The notes: generated by a model not told the origin, from the sequence alone. Shown: positions 45,734 to 54,748, counted from the stretch's first letter. The stretch is DNA of 64,000 nucleotides from Thermoproteota archaeon (GCA_020832905.1 JAJHRG010000003.1:95302-159301); one strand, 5' to 3'. Made by a program: numbers and translations.

Positions 45734-45969
45734 AGAAAAGAAAGAAAGGATATCCTCATAATTCTGATATTATGAAAGTAATAATGGAAATATCAAATAA
45801 AGAAATCTTTATTAAACCAGAAGATTTTTATGATAAAGTAAAAGCAAAACTTGAAGAAAAAGGTTTTAAGACTTCATTTTTAACTATAAAGAGAGTATGG
45901 AGAATTTATGAAGAGATGGTCAAAAAGAAAATTATATATGATTTTTTAGAAGTTATGAAAAATTACTAA
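45730..45969 (+). CDS. Small basic protein coupled to the radical SAM gene
   Basis: A 79-residue, lysine-rich protein; its start overlaps the radical SAM stop (ATGA). The sequence FIKPEDFYDKVKAKLEEKGF followed by TSFLTIKRVWRIYEEMVKKK suggests a small winged-helix fold. Unknown function; perhaps a partner or RNA-binding adaptor of the radical SAM enzyme. Confidence 0.6.
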   Translation: MKKRKKGYPHNSDIMKVIMEISNKEIFIKPEDFYDKVKAKLEEKGFKTSFLTIKRVWRIYEEMVKKKIIYDFLEVMKNY

Positions 45970-45971
45970 TT

Positions 45972-46700
45972 TTACCATAGAATTTTCTCTTTTGGCTCTT
46001 CTATGGCTTTTTTATAAAGCTTTAATGTTAATAATAAACCTGTCAATAGAGCAATAACTTCAGTTAGAATGAGTATTATTAAACTTCCAGTAAATTGATA
46101 GATTACTGCTAAAAAATCAATTAATCCATGAATAAATACTATTACTAAAAATCCAATTAATCCTCTCCTTCTTTTTATTGAATCAAATAAGTATAATGTA
46201 CTTCCAGTATGGAAAAGAAGAACAGAAAATCTTTCTAATCCTGAAATTAAATAATAATAGATAGGTATATTGAGTTGCTGAGTAATTAAAAATTGTGAAA
46301 TTAATCCACTTATTCCAATATAAAATGCTTCAGTTAAGCCAAATCCAGCTCCAATATTCGTAGAAATTGAATATGATTTATTTCTTATGAATAAATACTT
46401 AAATCCTGATTGAATAATTGCTGCAATAAATCCAAACCAAATTGATAATAATAAAATCATAGGTAATTCCTGAGATAAAATATATTTCATTATTTTTGTT
46501 TGAACTTCTATGGGATTTGCTAAACTACTAATATAAATTATAAATGGTAATGATTGAATAAAAGATTGAATAATAATTGATATGAAAAATACCACAAAAC
46601 CAAGTAATAAATCTCCAATATTAAATTTTTTAAATCCAATTAAACGTAGAAAAATAATTCCAAATAATCCTCCAATTATTGGAAATATAAAATTGAGCAT
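45972..46700 (-). CDS. YhfC-type polytopic membrane protein (possible intramembrane protease)
   Basis: About seven membrane helices. Conserved-looking polar residues occur inside the membrane: FGLTEAFYIG, GLERFSVLLFHTGSTLYL and FIHGLIDF. The Glu-Arg/His/His-x3-Asp pattern is that of the YhfC/CPBP-like families of putative glutamic intramembrane proteases. Substrate unknown. Gap to the next upstream gene on this strand is three bases, so they may be co-transcribed. Confidence 0.65.
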   Translation of the reverse strand: MLNFIFPIIGGLFGIIFLRLIGFKKFNIGDLLLGFVVFFISIIIQSFIQSLPFIIYISSLANPIEVQTKIMKYILSQELPMILLLSIWFGFIAAIIQSGFKYLFIRNKSYSISTNIGAGFGLTEAFYIGISGLISQFLITQQLNIPIYYYLISGLERFSVLLFHTGSTLYLFDSIKRRRGLIGFLVIVFIHGLIDFLAVIYQFTGSLIILILTEVIALLTGLLLTLKLYKKAIEEPKEKILW

Positions 46701-46703
46701 TTT

Positions 46704-47039
46704 TTATTCCTTTTCAATAACTACTGCTGTTCCATAAGCATATATTTCAGCCATTCTTGTTGAAATTGTTGCTGTAGCAAATCTAAATCCAATTATAGCA
46801 TTTGCACCCATGGCTTTAGCAGATTCTATCATTCTTTTTAAAGCTTCTTCTCTTGCTTCAGCAAGTAATTGAGTATATTCCTTTATTTCTCCTCCAGTAA
46901 TATTTCTAAGCATAGCCATAATATCACGACCTAAATGTGTTGCTCTTACTACTCCTCCTTTTGCAATTCCTTTTATTTCTTTAATTTTATATCCAGGAAT
47001 TGAATCTGTTGTTACAACTATTATTCCTTCAACTTCCAA
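46704..47039 (-). CDS. YbjQ/UPF0145 family protein
   Basis: The protein contains the UPF0145 pattern: VVTTDSIPGYKIKEIKGIAK, GGEIKEYTQLLAEAREEAL and AMGANAIIGFRF. It forms small pentameric-type rings in structures of homologues; function unknown. A GTG at 47048 lies within the AGGTGA ribosome binding site, so the TTG at 47039 is the better start, giving 111 residues. Confidence 0.85.
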   Translation of the reverse strand: MEVEGIIVVTTDSIPGYKIKEIKGIAKGGVVRATHLGRDIMAMLRNITGGEIKEYTQLLAEAREEALKRMIESAKAMGANAIIGFRFATATISTRMAEIYAYGTAVVIEKE

Positions 47040-47081
47040 AGAATTCACCTATATAAAAATAATTTTTCATATTTAAAAATA

Positions 47082-48014
47082 TTATGGAATTAAAAAATAT
47101 ACAATTATCATTAAAATTGGTGTAATAATAATATTAATAATTATTTCTATTGTTACAAGCTTAAAAGCAAGCTTTACTGGAAAAAATGATACATAAAAAG
47201 GAAAAGAATGTCTTGGATAATCCATAACTATAATAAATAATAATCTTCCTATCAATAATGCTAATAAGCATTCTTTAATACTTATTAATCCATTCTTTAA
47301 TAATTCTCCTGCTGTTAATATAGAAGATGTTGGACTTATAGTATGTATTGATATTAATAAAGTAGAGCTTGAAGAAAATCCAAATTGTCTTATGAAAATA
47401 TCTAACTTATCAGAAATTATATTAAAAAATCCCATACTTATTAGAAGTGAAATTATTGAAATTATAATAACATATTTTGGAATAATTTTCTTAGTTGTAT
47501 CTATTGCTAAATTTAAAGAATTTTTAATTGTATCAATTTTTCTTTTTTCTTTGTTATTACTTATTAATTCTAAATTATATGATTTTTTAATTTTTAATCT
47601 ACCATATATTATTCCAATAATCATAGATATTAATGCTGAAATAAAAATTAGTATTATGTAGAAAGATCCAGTAAATAATCCTAAGGATATTATTGAAATT
47701 GGTAAATAATTACGAAGTAAAAGAGGAATAATTGAAAAAGGTCTTGTAACTAACTTATATGATATTACAACAGAATCATCTATTTTATCTTTTATTGAGC
47801 TAATTATGCTTAATCCTCCTCTTATATCAATTATTGAAATTAATGTTGGTATTGAGAGTATAGTTGGTAAATTTGCAATTTTCATAATTGGAATAATTGG
47901 TTTTGAAATTAATTGTATTAAACTAAATTCAAAAATTAAATTAGAAATAAATACTCCAAGAAAACAAGCTATAGTCATTATAATTATTGAATAAATTATA
48001 TCACTTATTATCAT
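47082..48014 (-). CDS. Nucleoside-recognition (Gate) domain membrane protein
   Basis: The 310-residue protein has eight or nine helices. Repeated segments SIPTLISIIDIRGGLSIIS and HTISPTSSILTAGELLKNG resemble the Gate (nucleoside recognition) domain of archaeal transporters and of SpmA-like proteins. Substrate unknown. An AAGGTG ribosome binding site supports ATG 48014. Confidence 0.7.
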   Translation of the reverse strand: MIISDIIYSIIIMTIACFLGVFISNLIFEFSLIQLISKPIIPIMKIANLPTILSIPTLISIIDIRGGLSIISSIKDKIDDSVVISYKLVTRPFSIIPLLLRNYLPISIISLGLFTGSFYIILIFISALISMIIGIIYGRLKIKKSYNLELISNNKEKRKIDTIKNSLNLAIDTTKKIIPKYVIIISIISLLISMGFFNIISDKLDIFIRQFGFSSSSTLLISIHTISPTSSILTAGELLKNGLISIKECLLALLIGRLLFIIVMDYPRHSFPFYVSFFPVKLAFKLVTIEIIINIIITPILMIIVYFLIP

Positions 48015-48075
48015 TTATTCACCTTTTCTAGAAAATATTTAATATTATTGATTCTTAAATATTTAATGAGAGAAA

Positions 48076-48312
48076 ATGAGTCTATTAGTTTTAGATTTCA
48101 TATTAAATAATATGAGGATTTGGTTAAGTGAAAATGAAAAAAGACAATTATACAATGAGCTGGTAAATTATTTTGGTATAGTAGGTGCAGTAAATGAATG
48201 TAAAATTTTAGAAGATGCATGGAGAGATCCATTTTATCGATATGAAATAGAGAATTTCATAAAGTCATGGTTAAGAAAAAGAAGAAAAGAAACCATAGAA
48301 ATATACAGATAA
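48076..48312 (+). CDS. Hypothetical protein, 78 aa
   Basis: Small helical, Arg/Lys-rich protein ending in SWLRKRRKETIEIYR; the middle reads VGAVNECKILEDAWRDPFYR. No known motif. It stands alone between divergent gene groups; the start could also be ATG 48112 (MRIWLSENEK), which would remove the hydrophobic first 12 residues. Confidence 0.5.
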   Translation: MSLLVLDFILNNMRIWLSENEKRQLYNELVNYFGIVGAVNECKILEDAWRDPFYRYEIENFIKSWLRKRRKETIEIYR

Positions 48313-48339
48313 TTCTAAAGTACTTTGAAATAAAAATAG

Positions 48340-48882
48340 CTAAATTATTATTACAGTTAAATCAAGAAAATTCTTTATGTTTGTTTCTATTTTTGAAAAA
48401 TTTTCAACATCAATTGTAATAATGTATCTTATGTTATATTTTCTTGATAAAAAATATGCATAAACTATGTGTAGAAGATCTTTAATTCTTATATGAAATT
48501 TTGAGGAAAACTCTATAATTTGATTAAATATAAATGGAATTTTCATAGAATTGAAATCGACAAATGTATAATAATCAGAGCTATCAACTATTTCTATATT
48601 TAATTTTGATTTTATGAAATTTATTATAAAACTTACTAAAGCTTTATAATTGCTTTTATCATCACAATATTTTCTTATGTAGATGTCTAAAGGTTCTATA
48701 AGCTTATCAGTTCTTATTTTTCTATTAATAACATTAACCAATTCTACTAATGTAAAAGTTGATGTGTATAGTTTCTCTTGCTTATTAAAAACGATATACT
48801 CTAAGAAGCTCTTAACTTTATCATGATGAAGTTCAGATTTGAATAAATAAGCTATAATTGGACTTGTTTCTATATAATACAT
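48340..48882 (-). CDS. PIN-domain protein (VapC-like)
   Basis: The order of PIN motifs is present: YIETSPIIAYLFKS (Glu in place of the usual first Asp), STFTLVELVNVINR, RIKDLLHIVYAYFLSR and ITIDVENFSK. Archaeal VapC toxins are metal-dependent RNases. A Glu at the first metal position is atypical. ATG 48882 is preferred; a GTG at 48894 overlaps the preceding gene's end. It follows two unknown genes in the same direction. Confidence 0.7.
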   Translation of the reverse strand: MYYIETSPIIAYLFKSELHHDKVKSFLEYIVFNKQEKLYTSTFTLVELVNVINRKIRTDKLIEPLDIYIRKYCDDKSNYKALVSFIINFIKSKLNIEIVDSSDYYTFVDFNSMKIPFIFNQIIEFSSKFHIRIKDLLHIVYAYFLSRKYNIRYIITIDVENFSKIETNIKNFLDLTVIII

Positions 48883-48884
48883 TA

Positions 48885-49352
48885 TTATTTCCACTCTTCT
48901 CTTAGTAATTCTATAGCATTAAATTCTTCCTTAGTAGATAGGAACAATCCCATTTTGCTAAATATTTTTCCAAGATATTTACCTAATTCCTCTGGAGATA
49001 CATCTGTTTCTCCGATCCAATCAAAGAAAATAGGCACATCTTTAATCTTATCTACTATACCAAGCCAGCACTCTAGTACATTTCTTGCATTTCCATCTAC
49101 TACTGCTATAATACAACTTCTATCTGATCTATATTCAATTTTCACAATAGGTAAACCTATTAAATTAGATAATATGTCTTTTAAAACATAAATCTGAATA
49201 AAACTTCTTTCCCATTCTTCTATTTTTTTAATAAGATCTACATTAAGTTTATTGCTTATATCCATACTTTTAATAAGTAAATTACTTAGAAATTCTATTA
49301 TTTGAATTATTGAAGGTATGGTAATAGAGTTTACATTAACATCATTTATCAT
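48885..49352 (-). CDS. Hypothetical protein preceding the PIN gene
   Basis: 155 residues, soluble, one conserved-looking section KIEYRSDRSCIIAVVDGNAR that looks beta-stranded between helical parts. It ends three bases before the PIN start. By position it could be an antitoxin or a third component, but it does not resemble VapB, AbrB or ribbon-helix-helix antitoxins. Unassigned. Confidence 0.6.
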   Translation of the reverse strand: MINDVNVNSITIPSIIQIIEFLSNLLIKSMDISNKLNVDLIKKIEEWERSFIQIYVLKDILSNLIGLPIVKIEYRSDRSCIIAVVDGNARNVLECWLGIVDKIKDVPIFFDWIGETDVSPEELGKYLGKIFSKMGLFLSTKEEFNAIELLREEWK

Positions 49353-49358
49353 AATTTA

Positions 49359-49709
49359 TCACTTTTTAGTATAATTTTCTAATTCATTTAAAATACCTAA
49401 CATATCTTCTGTAATACTTTTTAATTCTTTTGCTAAATTCTTCTTTTCATCTGGCATGAGTTGCAATAAATTTGATGTTTTATTAGCTAAAATACTAAGT
49501 CTTAGCAGTATAGATATAAAACGATTAAAAATATCTGGGGGGACTTTTTTAGATAACTCAAGAATATTATCTGGCATTAATAGTTCTTTAGCTATCTCAT
49601 CAATCTTTTTACCATATTTTTTCTCAACATCTGCCATATTATCAATAATTTCACTTAAAACCTTTAATAAGTTTGTATAAATTCTCAAGGATTCCAAATT
49701 TAGCACCAT
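49359..49709 (-). CDS. Hypothetical helical protein of the PIN cassette
   Basis: 116 residues, almost entirely helical with heptad-like leucine spacing (LLKVLSEIIDNMADVEKKYG, LSILANKTSNLLQLM, LKSITEDMLGILNEL), so probably a coiled-coil bundle. It is six bases upstream of the next gene and forms a three-gene cluster with it and the PIN protein. No known family. Confidence 0.6.
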   Translation of the reverse strand: MVLNLESLRIYTNLLKVLSEIIDNMADVEKKYGKKIDEIAKELLMPDNILELSKKVPPDIFNRFISILLRLSILANKTSNLLQLMPDEKKNLAKELKSITEDMLGILNELENYTKK

Positions 49710-49763
49710 ATTATGATTTGTTATGACTCTACATATAGCTTTTTGTTCTTCTTACCATCTTAC

Positions 49764-50201
49764 TCATAAATGTTTAATCATTTTAATCATAATGTAAATA
49801 AAGATAATGAAGAATATTAAGAAAATAATTAATGGAAGAATTGTAAATATTATTAAAGGACCTGTAACTGATATTGGTGGAAATGGAAATATCCAAATAA
49901 ATCCATGAGAACTTATAGCTGAAAAAGACATTATAATAAATCCTATCATTATTAAAATAAAACCAATAATTAAAAGAATTATAGGTGATGAAATTGTTTC
50001 TTTTACTGATTCTATAGGTTCTTGTATCATATATCCTCCAATTCTTGCTGCAGCTCCTTCAAAAACTAAGGATTTAGCATCTTCTTCAGGAATAATTGCC
50101 TCATCTCCAGGAGAATAAGGACCATAGGTCTTACCATCACTACCAATAAATGCCCCTACTTTTTTCAAAAATACTACTTTTACATAATTTATTTTACTCA
50201 T
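49764..50201 (-). CDS. Membrane protein with GINS-B-like N-terminal domain
   Basis: Residues 1-55 (VKVVFLKKVGAFIGSDGKTY, GPYSPGDEAIIPEEDAKSLV) closely resemble the small C-terminal B domain of archaeal GINS proteins, followed by two or three membrane helices. This combination places a GINS-B-like module at the membrane and is not part of the replisome itself. ATG 50201 is preferred because GGTGG lies just upstream; GTG 50210 is inside it. It follows a DUF131 gene without gap. Confidence 0.7.
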   Translation of the reverse strand: MSKINYVKVVFLKKVGAFIGSDGKTYGPYSPGDEAIIPEEDAKSLVFEGAAARIGGYMIQEPIESVKETISSPIILLIIGFILIMIGFIIMSFSAISSHGFIWIFPFPPISVTGPLIIFTILPLIIFLIFFIIFIYIMIKMIKHL

Positions 50202-50202
50202 T

Positions 50203-50454
50203 TTAACCACCTGTAATACTTAAAATCCATGATATTACTACAATAAAAATAATTATAGCTGCTATTAATGTTGTAATAGCAAAAATTTTCCTTGAAGTAC
50301 CCCATGCAATTGGTATTGGACCAATAAGAATAAGACCTGCAGATTCTCCTTTACCTTTACTAATCATTTTTATTGATGAAATTATTACAAGTATTATACC
50401 TATGATAATTAATATTAATCCTATGGTAAAATATAATGAGCTTATTTCCATCAT
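50203..50454 (-). CDS. DUF131/TIGR00304 small membrane protein
   Basis: 83 residues, two to three membrane segments, with the family sequence GGLILIGPIPIAWGTSRKI-like (here ESAGLILIGPIPIAWGTSRK). Conserved across archaea, function unknown. It is the first gene of a two-gene unit with the GINS-B-like membrane protein. Confidence 0.85.
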   Translation of the reverse strand: MMEISSLYFTIGLILIIIGIILVIISSIKMISKGKGESAGLILIGPIPIAWGTSRKIFAITTLIAAIIIFIVVISWILSITGG

Positions 50455-50542
50455 TTTTATTCTAAATTCTTATTTGAATAACAATTTTATTTATTTTTCT
50501 CATTTTATGAAAAATATATTAATTTGATTTAAATAATATATT

Positions 50543-50606
50543 AATTAGCTATGATGTACTATTGCAGAACTGAATTATGATGTGTGACTCCAATACTGAG
50601 CTAATT
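50543..50606 (+). ncRNA. C/D box small guide RNA
   Basis: The elements occur in perfect order and spacing. A seven-base terminal stem is formed by AATTAGC (50543-50549) and GCTAATT (50600-50606). C box ATGATGT is at 50551, a 12-base guide, D' box CTGA at 50570, a three-base spacer, C' box ATGATGT at 50577, a second 12-base guide, and D box CTGA at 50596. Archaeal guide RNAs of this type direct 2'-O-methylation with L7Ae, Nop5 and fibrillarin; both guides would target a guanosine (fifth base from the D boxes). Only the last base of each C box departs from RUGAUGA. Targets unknown. Confidence 0.75.
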
Positions 50607-50643
50607 TTTATAATAATTGTGACTCAGAAAATCTAGAGCTTGA

Positions 50644-50847
50644 AATGAATGGTCAAATCTTAAATAGATGAGAATATTTGAGCATGTTGCAATGACCTAT
50701 GAACCTACATGGTGAGGTAAAATAGAAGCTCATCCCATGAAATAATGAGATCTATGCGAGATGTGAGCCCCCAAACTAGCAAATGAGAAGATAAACATAA
50801 AGCTTACTATAAACAGTGGAAGCCCTCGTTGCAGAGCAGCTCACTTA
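50644..50847 (+). pseudogene. Remnant of a TnpB/OrfB (IS200/IS605-type) C-terminus
   Basis: One frame reads NEWSNLK, stop, MRIFEHVAMTYEPTW, stop, GKIEAHPMK, two stops, DLCEM, stop, APKLANEKINIKLTINSGSP then RCRAAH. The order PTW(W)GKIEAHPMK...APKLANEKI...SGSPR matches the tail of archaeal OrfB/TnpB proteins. Five in-frame stops show decay. It ends against the archaellum operon. The bases are less AT-rich than the surroundings, consistent with foreign origin. Confidence 0.5.
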
Positions 50848-52407
50848 TATACCTATGCCCTCTATTCCTCCAAATATTTGATTTACAAGCATCTCACTTC
50901 CAAGCCACACTGCTCCACTAACTATGAATAATATTCCTGCATATAGTAAACTTGAACCCCAAAATCCTCCTCGAGCTTCCATTATTGCAAATGAATTCAA
51001 TATTGTTATTAATAATATAAGTACAATATTTCCAATATTTATTATATCTAAAGGTATTTTACCAAATGTGAAATATGGAAGAGAAATAATTAATGATGAA
51101 AAAAATCGACATAAATTACTCATAACTACTAATAAAGCAACTGTTATAGGTTGAAGTATTAGTACAACACCTTCAAAACTTTTTGAAGTCGCAATTCTTT
51201 TCTTTCTGAACTCTAAAAATCTTATTAAACTATTTCCTAGGATCTTTCCTGTATCTATAGCACTACTTCCACCTCTAAATGCATCTAAAAATATTTTATT
51301 AAATGTATAAACTTTATAGGAAGCTGATTCCGAGGCCAAAAAATTAAAAGCGACTTCACTATCTATTCCTATCTTAATTCTAGCTAATAACTTTGCTATA
51401 AGTTCTTTAAGAGTTCCAAGCTCCATATAGAGAACATATTCTAATGCTGATTTTATATCAGAAGTTGATGATAGGCTTTCGCCTAATGCCTTTAGAAAAG
51501 CAGGATAGTTTTCATCTATGGAATTAACATATGATTCTAATCTATGGGCTGCAATACCTGGTAAAATTAGAATGAATCCTATTGAAATTAATCCATATGG
51601 TATTCCCATAAATAAATCTATAATAATAGCAGAAGGTATAAGAGCTAATGTTAAGAGAAATAGCATTCTGAATATTTTATAAGATCTTGGAGGACTCCTT
51701 CCTTTATATACAATTGGATCTCTTATTGTTACCATTCTAAAGCTAAAAAACATAATAACTGTGGAGAATATGGCTATTAAATAAGCCATTGGAACTACTC
51801 TCTCATCTACTATGAATATCGTTAATATTGAAACTGTCATTACTATAAATACTGAAACACTTTGAAATGTTGAGAACATGCCTCCAAGTAATTTTAAAGA
51901 TTCCAACATTCTTGTATAAAATCCAGAGTATTCCTCCATAATCGTTGAATATTCAAGCTCAAAGTATCCTTTTGGTTTAGCACTAGAAAAGGCCTCAGAA
52001 AGACGTATCAATATGTCTCTAAAAGGAGATTTTACAGTTTTTGATACATAAAGTATAGCTTTACTAAACCCATAGCCAAAATCTTTTGCAAGCTTTTTAA
52101 TATAAGCAAAAACTTTACTATATGTACCATATTCTTGAAAATTTGCAATTGTATCAATAAGCTTATCAGTACTAGCCTCTCCTAAACTTACAACATACAT
52201 ATGTAGTATCATCATGACCAATTTAACATCAATTTTTCCTCTCTGTCTTCTTTTAAGAGCAATAATTAAGTATATTATGGGAATTATAATTCCAATAATA
52301 AGAGCATAATAAGCATATGATATATTAATTTGTAATAATAAAAATGATAAAATGGATAAAAGTGATATTACAATAGATAATATTACTATTTTTAACTTTC
52401 GTTCCAC
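50845..52407 (-). CDS. arlJ: Archaellum membrane platform protein ArlJ (FlaJ)
   Basis: 520 residues with two GspF/T2SSF-like modules (helical cytoplasmic domains, e.g. YIKKLAKDFGYGFSKAILYV and AFNFLASESASYKVYTF) separated by groups of membrane helices. It anchors the archaellum motor and is driven by ArlI. It overlaps arlI by 16 bases and is the last gene of the operon. Confidence 0.9.
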   Translation of the reverse strand: MERKLKIVILSIVISLLSILSFLLLQINISYAYYALIIGIIIPIIYLIIALKRRQRGKIDVKLVMMILHMYVVSLGEASTDKLIDTIANFQEYGTYSKVFAYIKKLAKDFGYGFSKAILYVSKTVKSPFRDILIRLSEAFSSAKPKGYFELEYSTIMEEYSGFYTRMLESLKLLGGMFSTFQSVSVFIVMTVSILTIFIVDERVVPMAYLIAIFSTVIMFFSFRMVTIRDPIVYKGRSPPRSYKIFRMLFLLTLALIPSAIIIDLFMGIPYGLISIGFILILPGIAAHRLESYVNSIDENYPAFLKALGESLSSTSDIKSALEYVLYMELGTLKELIAKLLARIKIGIDSEVAFNFLASESASYKVYTFNKIFLDAFRGGSSAIDTGKILGNSLIRFLEFRKKRIATSKSFEGVVLILQPITVALLVVMSNLCRFFSSLIISLPYFTFGKIPLDIINIGNIVLILLITILNSFAIMEARGGFWGSSLLYAGILFIVSGAVWLGSEMLVNQIFGGIEGIGI

Positions 52408-54053
52408 GGTTTAAGACCTCTTTTAATTCTATCATAAACATAATCTACTCCATAATTATCTACTGTAATTACAGTCTTCCAAACACTATCATATGATGGA
52501 TCATTTTCTGAGAGCCATGTAAGAATTTCAGCTCTCATCTTCATCTCGTAATAAAGCTTATCTAAATTACTAATATCCATACCTTTAAGTGGCAAGACTT
52601 TTGCTTCTAATAAAAAACTCGAACCAGAAAATCTATGTTCATCAGCATCAAAATCATAAGTAAAAGTCTGTAAAAAATTTAATTGCCCACTTTCACTTGA
52701 AAAACCAATAATTTCATTTATTGATGTTACACGTCTTATGAATTTATGTTTTCTTTCTATTCTTGCTTGAAATAAAACTAAATTTAAACTATCAACATGA
52801 CTTTTTGGAACATTTATTGGATCAGAGGTAAGTCTTTGAAATAATTGAGGTAAATTTCCTGCATGCATTGTTGATATAACTGGATGTCCAGTCTCTATTG
52901 CTTGAAATGCTACACGACCTTCTTCTCCTCTTATCTCACCTATGATTATATAGTCTGGTCTCTGTCTTAAAGCAGCTTTAACAAGATCAAACATTGTTAC
53001 AGGACTACCAGTATGAAGTCTGGTCACTTCTCTTACCCAGTTTTTATGTGGAACATTAACTTCAGGTGTCTCTTCTATGCTCACAATTTTGGCATTAGGT
53101 TTTATAAAAGCTGTTAAAGCATTAAGAGTTGTTGTTTTTCCTGAGGCAGTTTCTCCACATACAAAAAATGAAATCCCTGCTTCAATAAGTAACCAGAGAT
53201 AAGCTGCCATTTCTGCAGAAAGTGTTTTCCATTTAATAAGCTGAGCAATAGATATAGGTTCTTTACTAAATTTTCTAATAGTAAAATTACTCCCTCTTAG
53301 GCTTATATCTTCTCCAAATACTATATTAAATCTTGAGCCATCTGGAAGATGTAAATCAACAATAGGATTTGAAAAACTTAAAACTTTCCCATATCTTTCA
53401 GCTAGACTTCTAAGTAATCGATCAACTTCTGTTTTTTCTACTATAACATTAGTCTCAAGATACCCAAAAAGCTTATGATATACAAATACTCTTCCACCAC
53501 CAGGTATGCTTATATCCTCAAGCCAATCATCTAAAAGAAATGGATCTAGAAAACCATGACCAACTTTTTCTCTTAGAAAATAATATAATACCCAATTGGT
53601 ATCTCCTTTAAGTTTTAATTTTCCCTTTTTTAAAGCTTCTCTATACAATTTAACTAAGATATCTACTTTATTACCTTCTACTTTTTCCTTATTTGTAATT
53701 AAAAGTGCAATAGAGGCCTCAACTTCTTCTAAAATTTTTGGATCTTGTTTTGGCGGTTCGATTACATTATAAAGACGTTTTTCACCAGTTTCAATATGAA
53801 CAAAAATTCCTCTTCCAAGGGGATAAATTATATTTACTTGCTCACCAAATTTAACACCATAACTAAGCGTTGATATATAATTTGGTTTATTTTTGAGCTT
53901 ATCTAAATATTCTTTAAGATATGGACATTGATTAATTGCCTCTTCAAGATTATTTGGTTTACCCATTTCAATGAGTCTAGCTTCTGTATCTTCAATTACT
54001 TTTTTAAATGGTAAACTTATCTTGAGGCTAGGGATTTTTAAAGAAAACTTCAA
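52392..54053 (-). CDS. arlI: Archaellum assembly/rotation ATPase ArlI (FlaI)
   Basis: A secretion-ATPase superfamily protein, 553 residues. Walker A is GETASGKTTTLNAL, the Asp box is near SIEETPEVNVPHKN, Walker B is IIGEIRGEEG, and the His box is GHPVISTMHAG. It powers both archaellin assembly and rotation. Overlaps arlH by four bases. Confidence 0.93.
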   Translation of the reverse strand: MKFSLKIPSLKISLPFKKVIEDTEARLIEMGKPNNLEEAINQCPYLKEYLDKLKNKPNYISTLSYGVKFGEQVNIIYPLGRGIFVHIETGEKRLYNVIEPPKQDPKILEEVEASIALLITNKEKVEGNKVDILVKLYREALKKGKLKLKGDTNWVLYYFLREKVGHGFLDPFLLDDWLEDISIPGGGRVFVYHKLFGYLETNVIVEKTEVDRLLRSLAERYGKVLSFSNPIVDLHLPDGSRFNIVFGEDISLRGSNFTIRKFSKEPISIAQLIKWKTLSAEMAAYLWLLIEAGISFFVCGETASGKTTTLNALTAFIKPNAKIVSIEETPEVNVPHKNWVREVTRLHTGSPVTMFDLVKAALRQRPDYIIIGEIRGEEGRVAFQAIETGHPVISTMHAGNLPQLFQRLTSDPINVPKSHVDSLNLVLFQARIERKHKFIRRVTSINEIIGFSSESGQLNFLQTFTYDFDADEHRFSGSSFLLEAKVLPLKGMDISNLDKLYYEMKMRAEILTWLSENDPSYDSVWKTVITVDNYGVDYVYDRIKRGLKPWNES

Positions 54054-54748
54054 AGTTTTACTCCTCCTAAAGGCATTACCCTAAGACCTATTGAAGGATG
54101 AATTTCAAGCATTACTGAGCTTTTTCGTTGACCTCCTCCCCATAGTTTTACAACTTCAAGAATTTTAATTGGAGTTTCAGCAAACCTAGTATTTGTTAAT
54201 TTTAAGTATACATCACTTGCTGATTTAAGTCTCATCAAGTTATCTTCTGAAAGACTTTTTGGATGGAAAGTAACTATAATTGACTTCCCATCTGAAACTA
54301 TATTCTTTATTCTTGTAAGAAAAGTAAGAAATTCATTATAAGGTGTATCTGTAGAGATCGTACTAAGACTATCTATAGCAATACAATCAAATTTTTCTTT
54401 TTTAAGCTCAAGATAACCCCATACTACACGAAGAAAGAGTGTGGAAAGGAATTTATTCCATTGTACACCCCTAACATGAAGAGGATATATAGTAAATCTA
54501 TTCTTAATGATATAATCTGTTACATCAAGTTTTACTGATTTCATCATGTTGATATACTCATTAGTAGTTGTTTCTCCTGTAATTACAAGTACCTTCATAT
54601 TCTCTCTTAACATGGAATAAATTATTTGCTGTGTGAAAATAGTCTTTCCAGCTCCATGCTCTCCTTCTATAGATATTAGACTTGGATGAGGAATTCCTCC
54701 ACCTATTGACTCATCAAGCTCTTTAATACCAAGACTAATGATTTTCAT
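54050..54748 (-). CDS. arlH: Archaellum KaiC-like protein ArlH (FlaH)
   Basis: RecA/KaiC-like domain of 232 residues with Walker A GEHGAGKTIF (29-38) and a Walker B-like IAIDSLS. ArlH binds ATP and regulates ArlI as a ring in the motor. Overlaps both neighbours by four bases, as in other archaellum operons. Confidence 0.92.
   Translation of the reverse strand: MKIISLGIKELDESIGGGIPHPSLISIEGEHGAGKTIFTQQIIYSMLRENMKVLVITGETTTNEYINMMKSVKLDVTDYIIKNRFTIYPLHVRGVQWNKFLSTLFLRVVWGYLELKKEKFDCIAIDSLSTISTDTPYNEFLTFLTRIKNIVSDGKSIIVTFHPKSLSEDNLMRLKSASDVYLKLTNTRFAETPIKILEVVKLWGGGQRKSSVMLEIHPSIGLRVMPLGGVKL

Noticed and set aside
50540..50850. Possible SRP RNA or RNase P RNA because the region is less AT-rich than its surroundings
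   Set aside because: The conserved SRP domain IV loop (GGAAG with GCAGC) and RNase P conserved regions are not found; C/D box elements and a TnpB-like frame explain it better.
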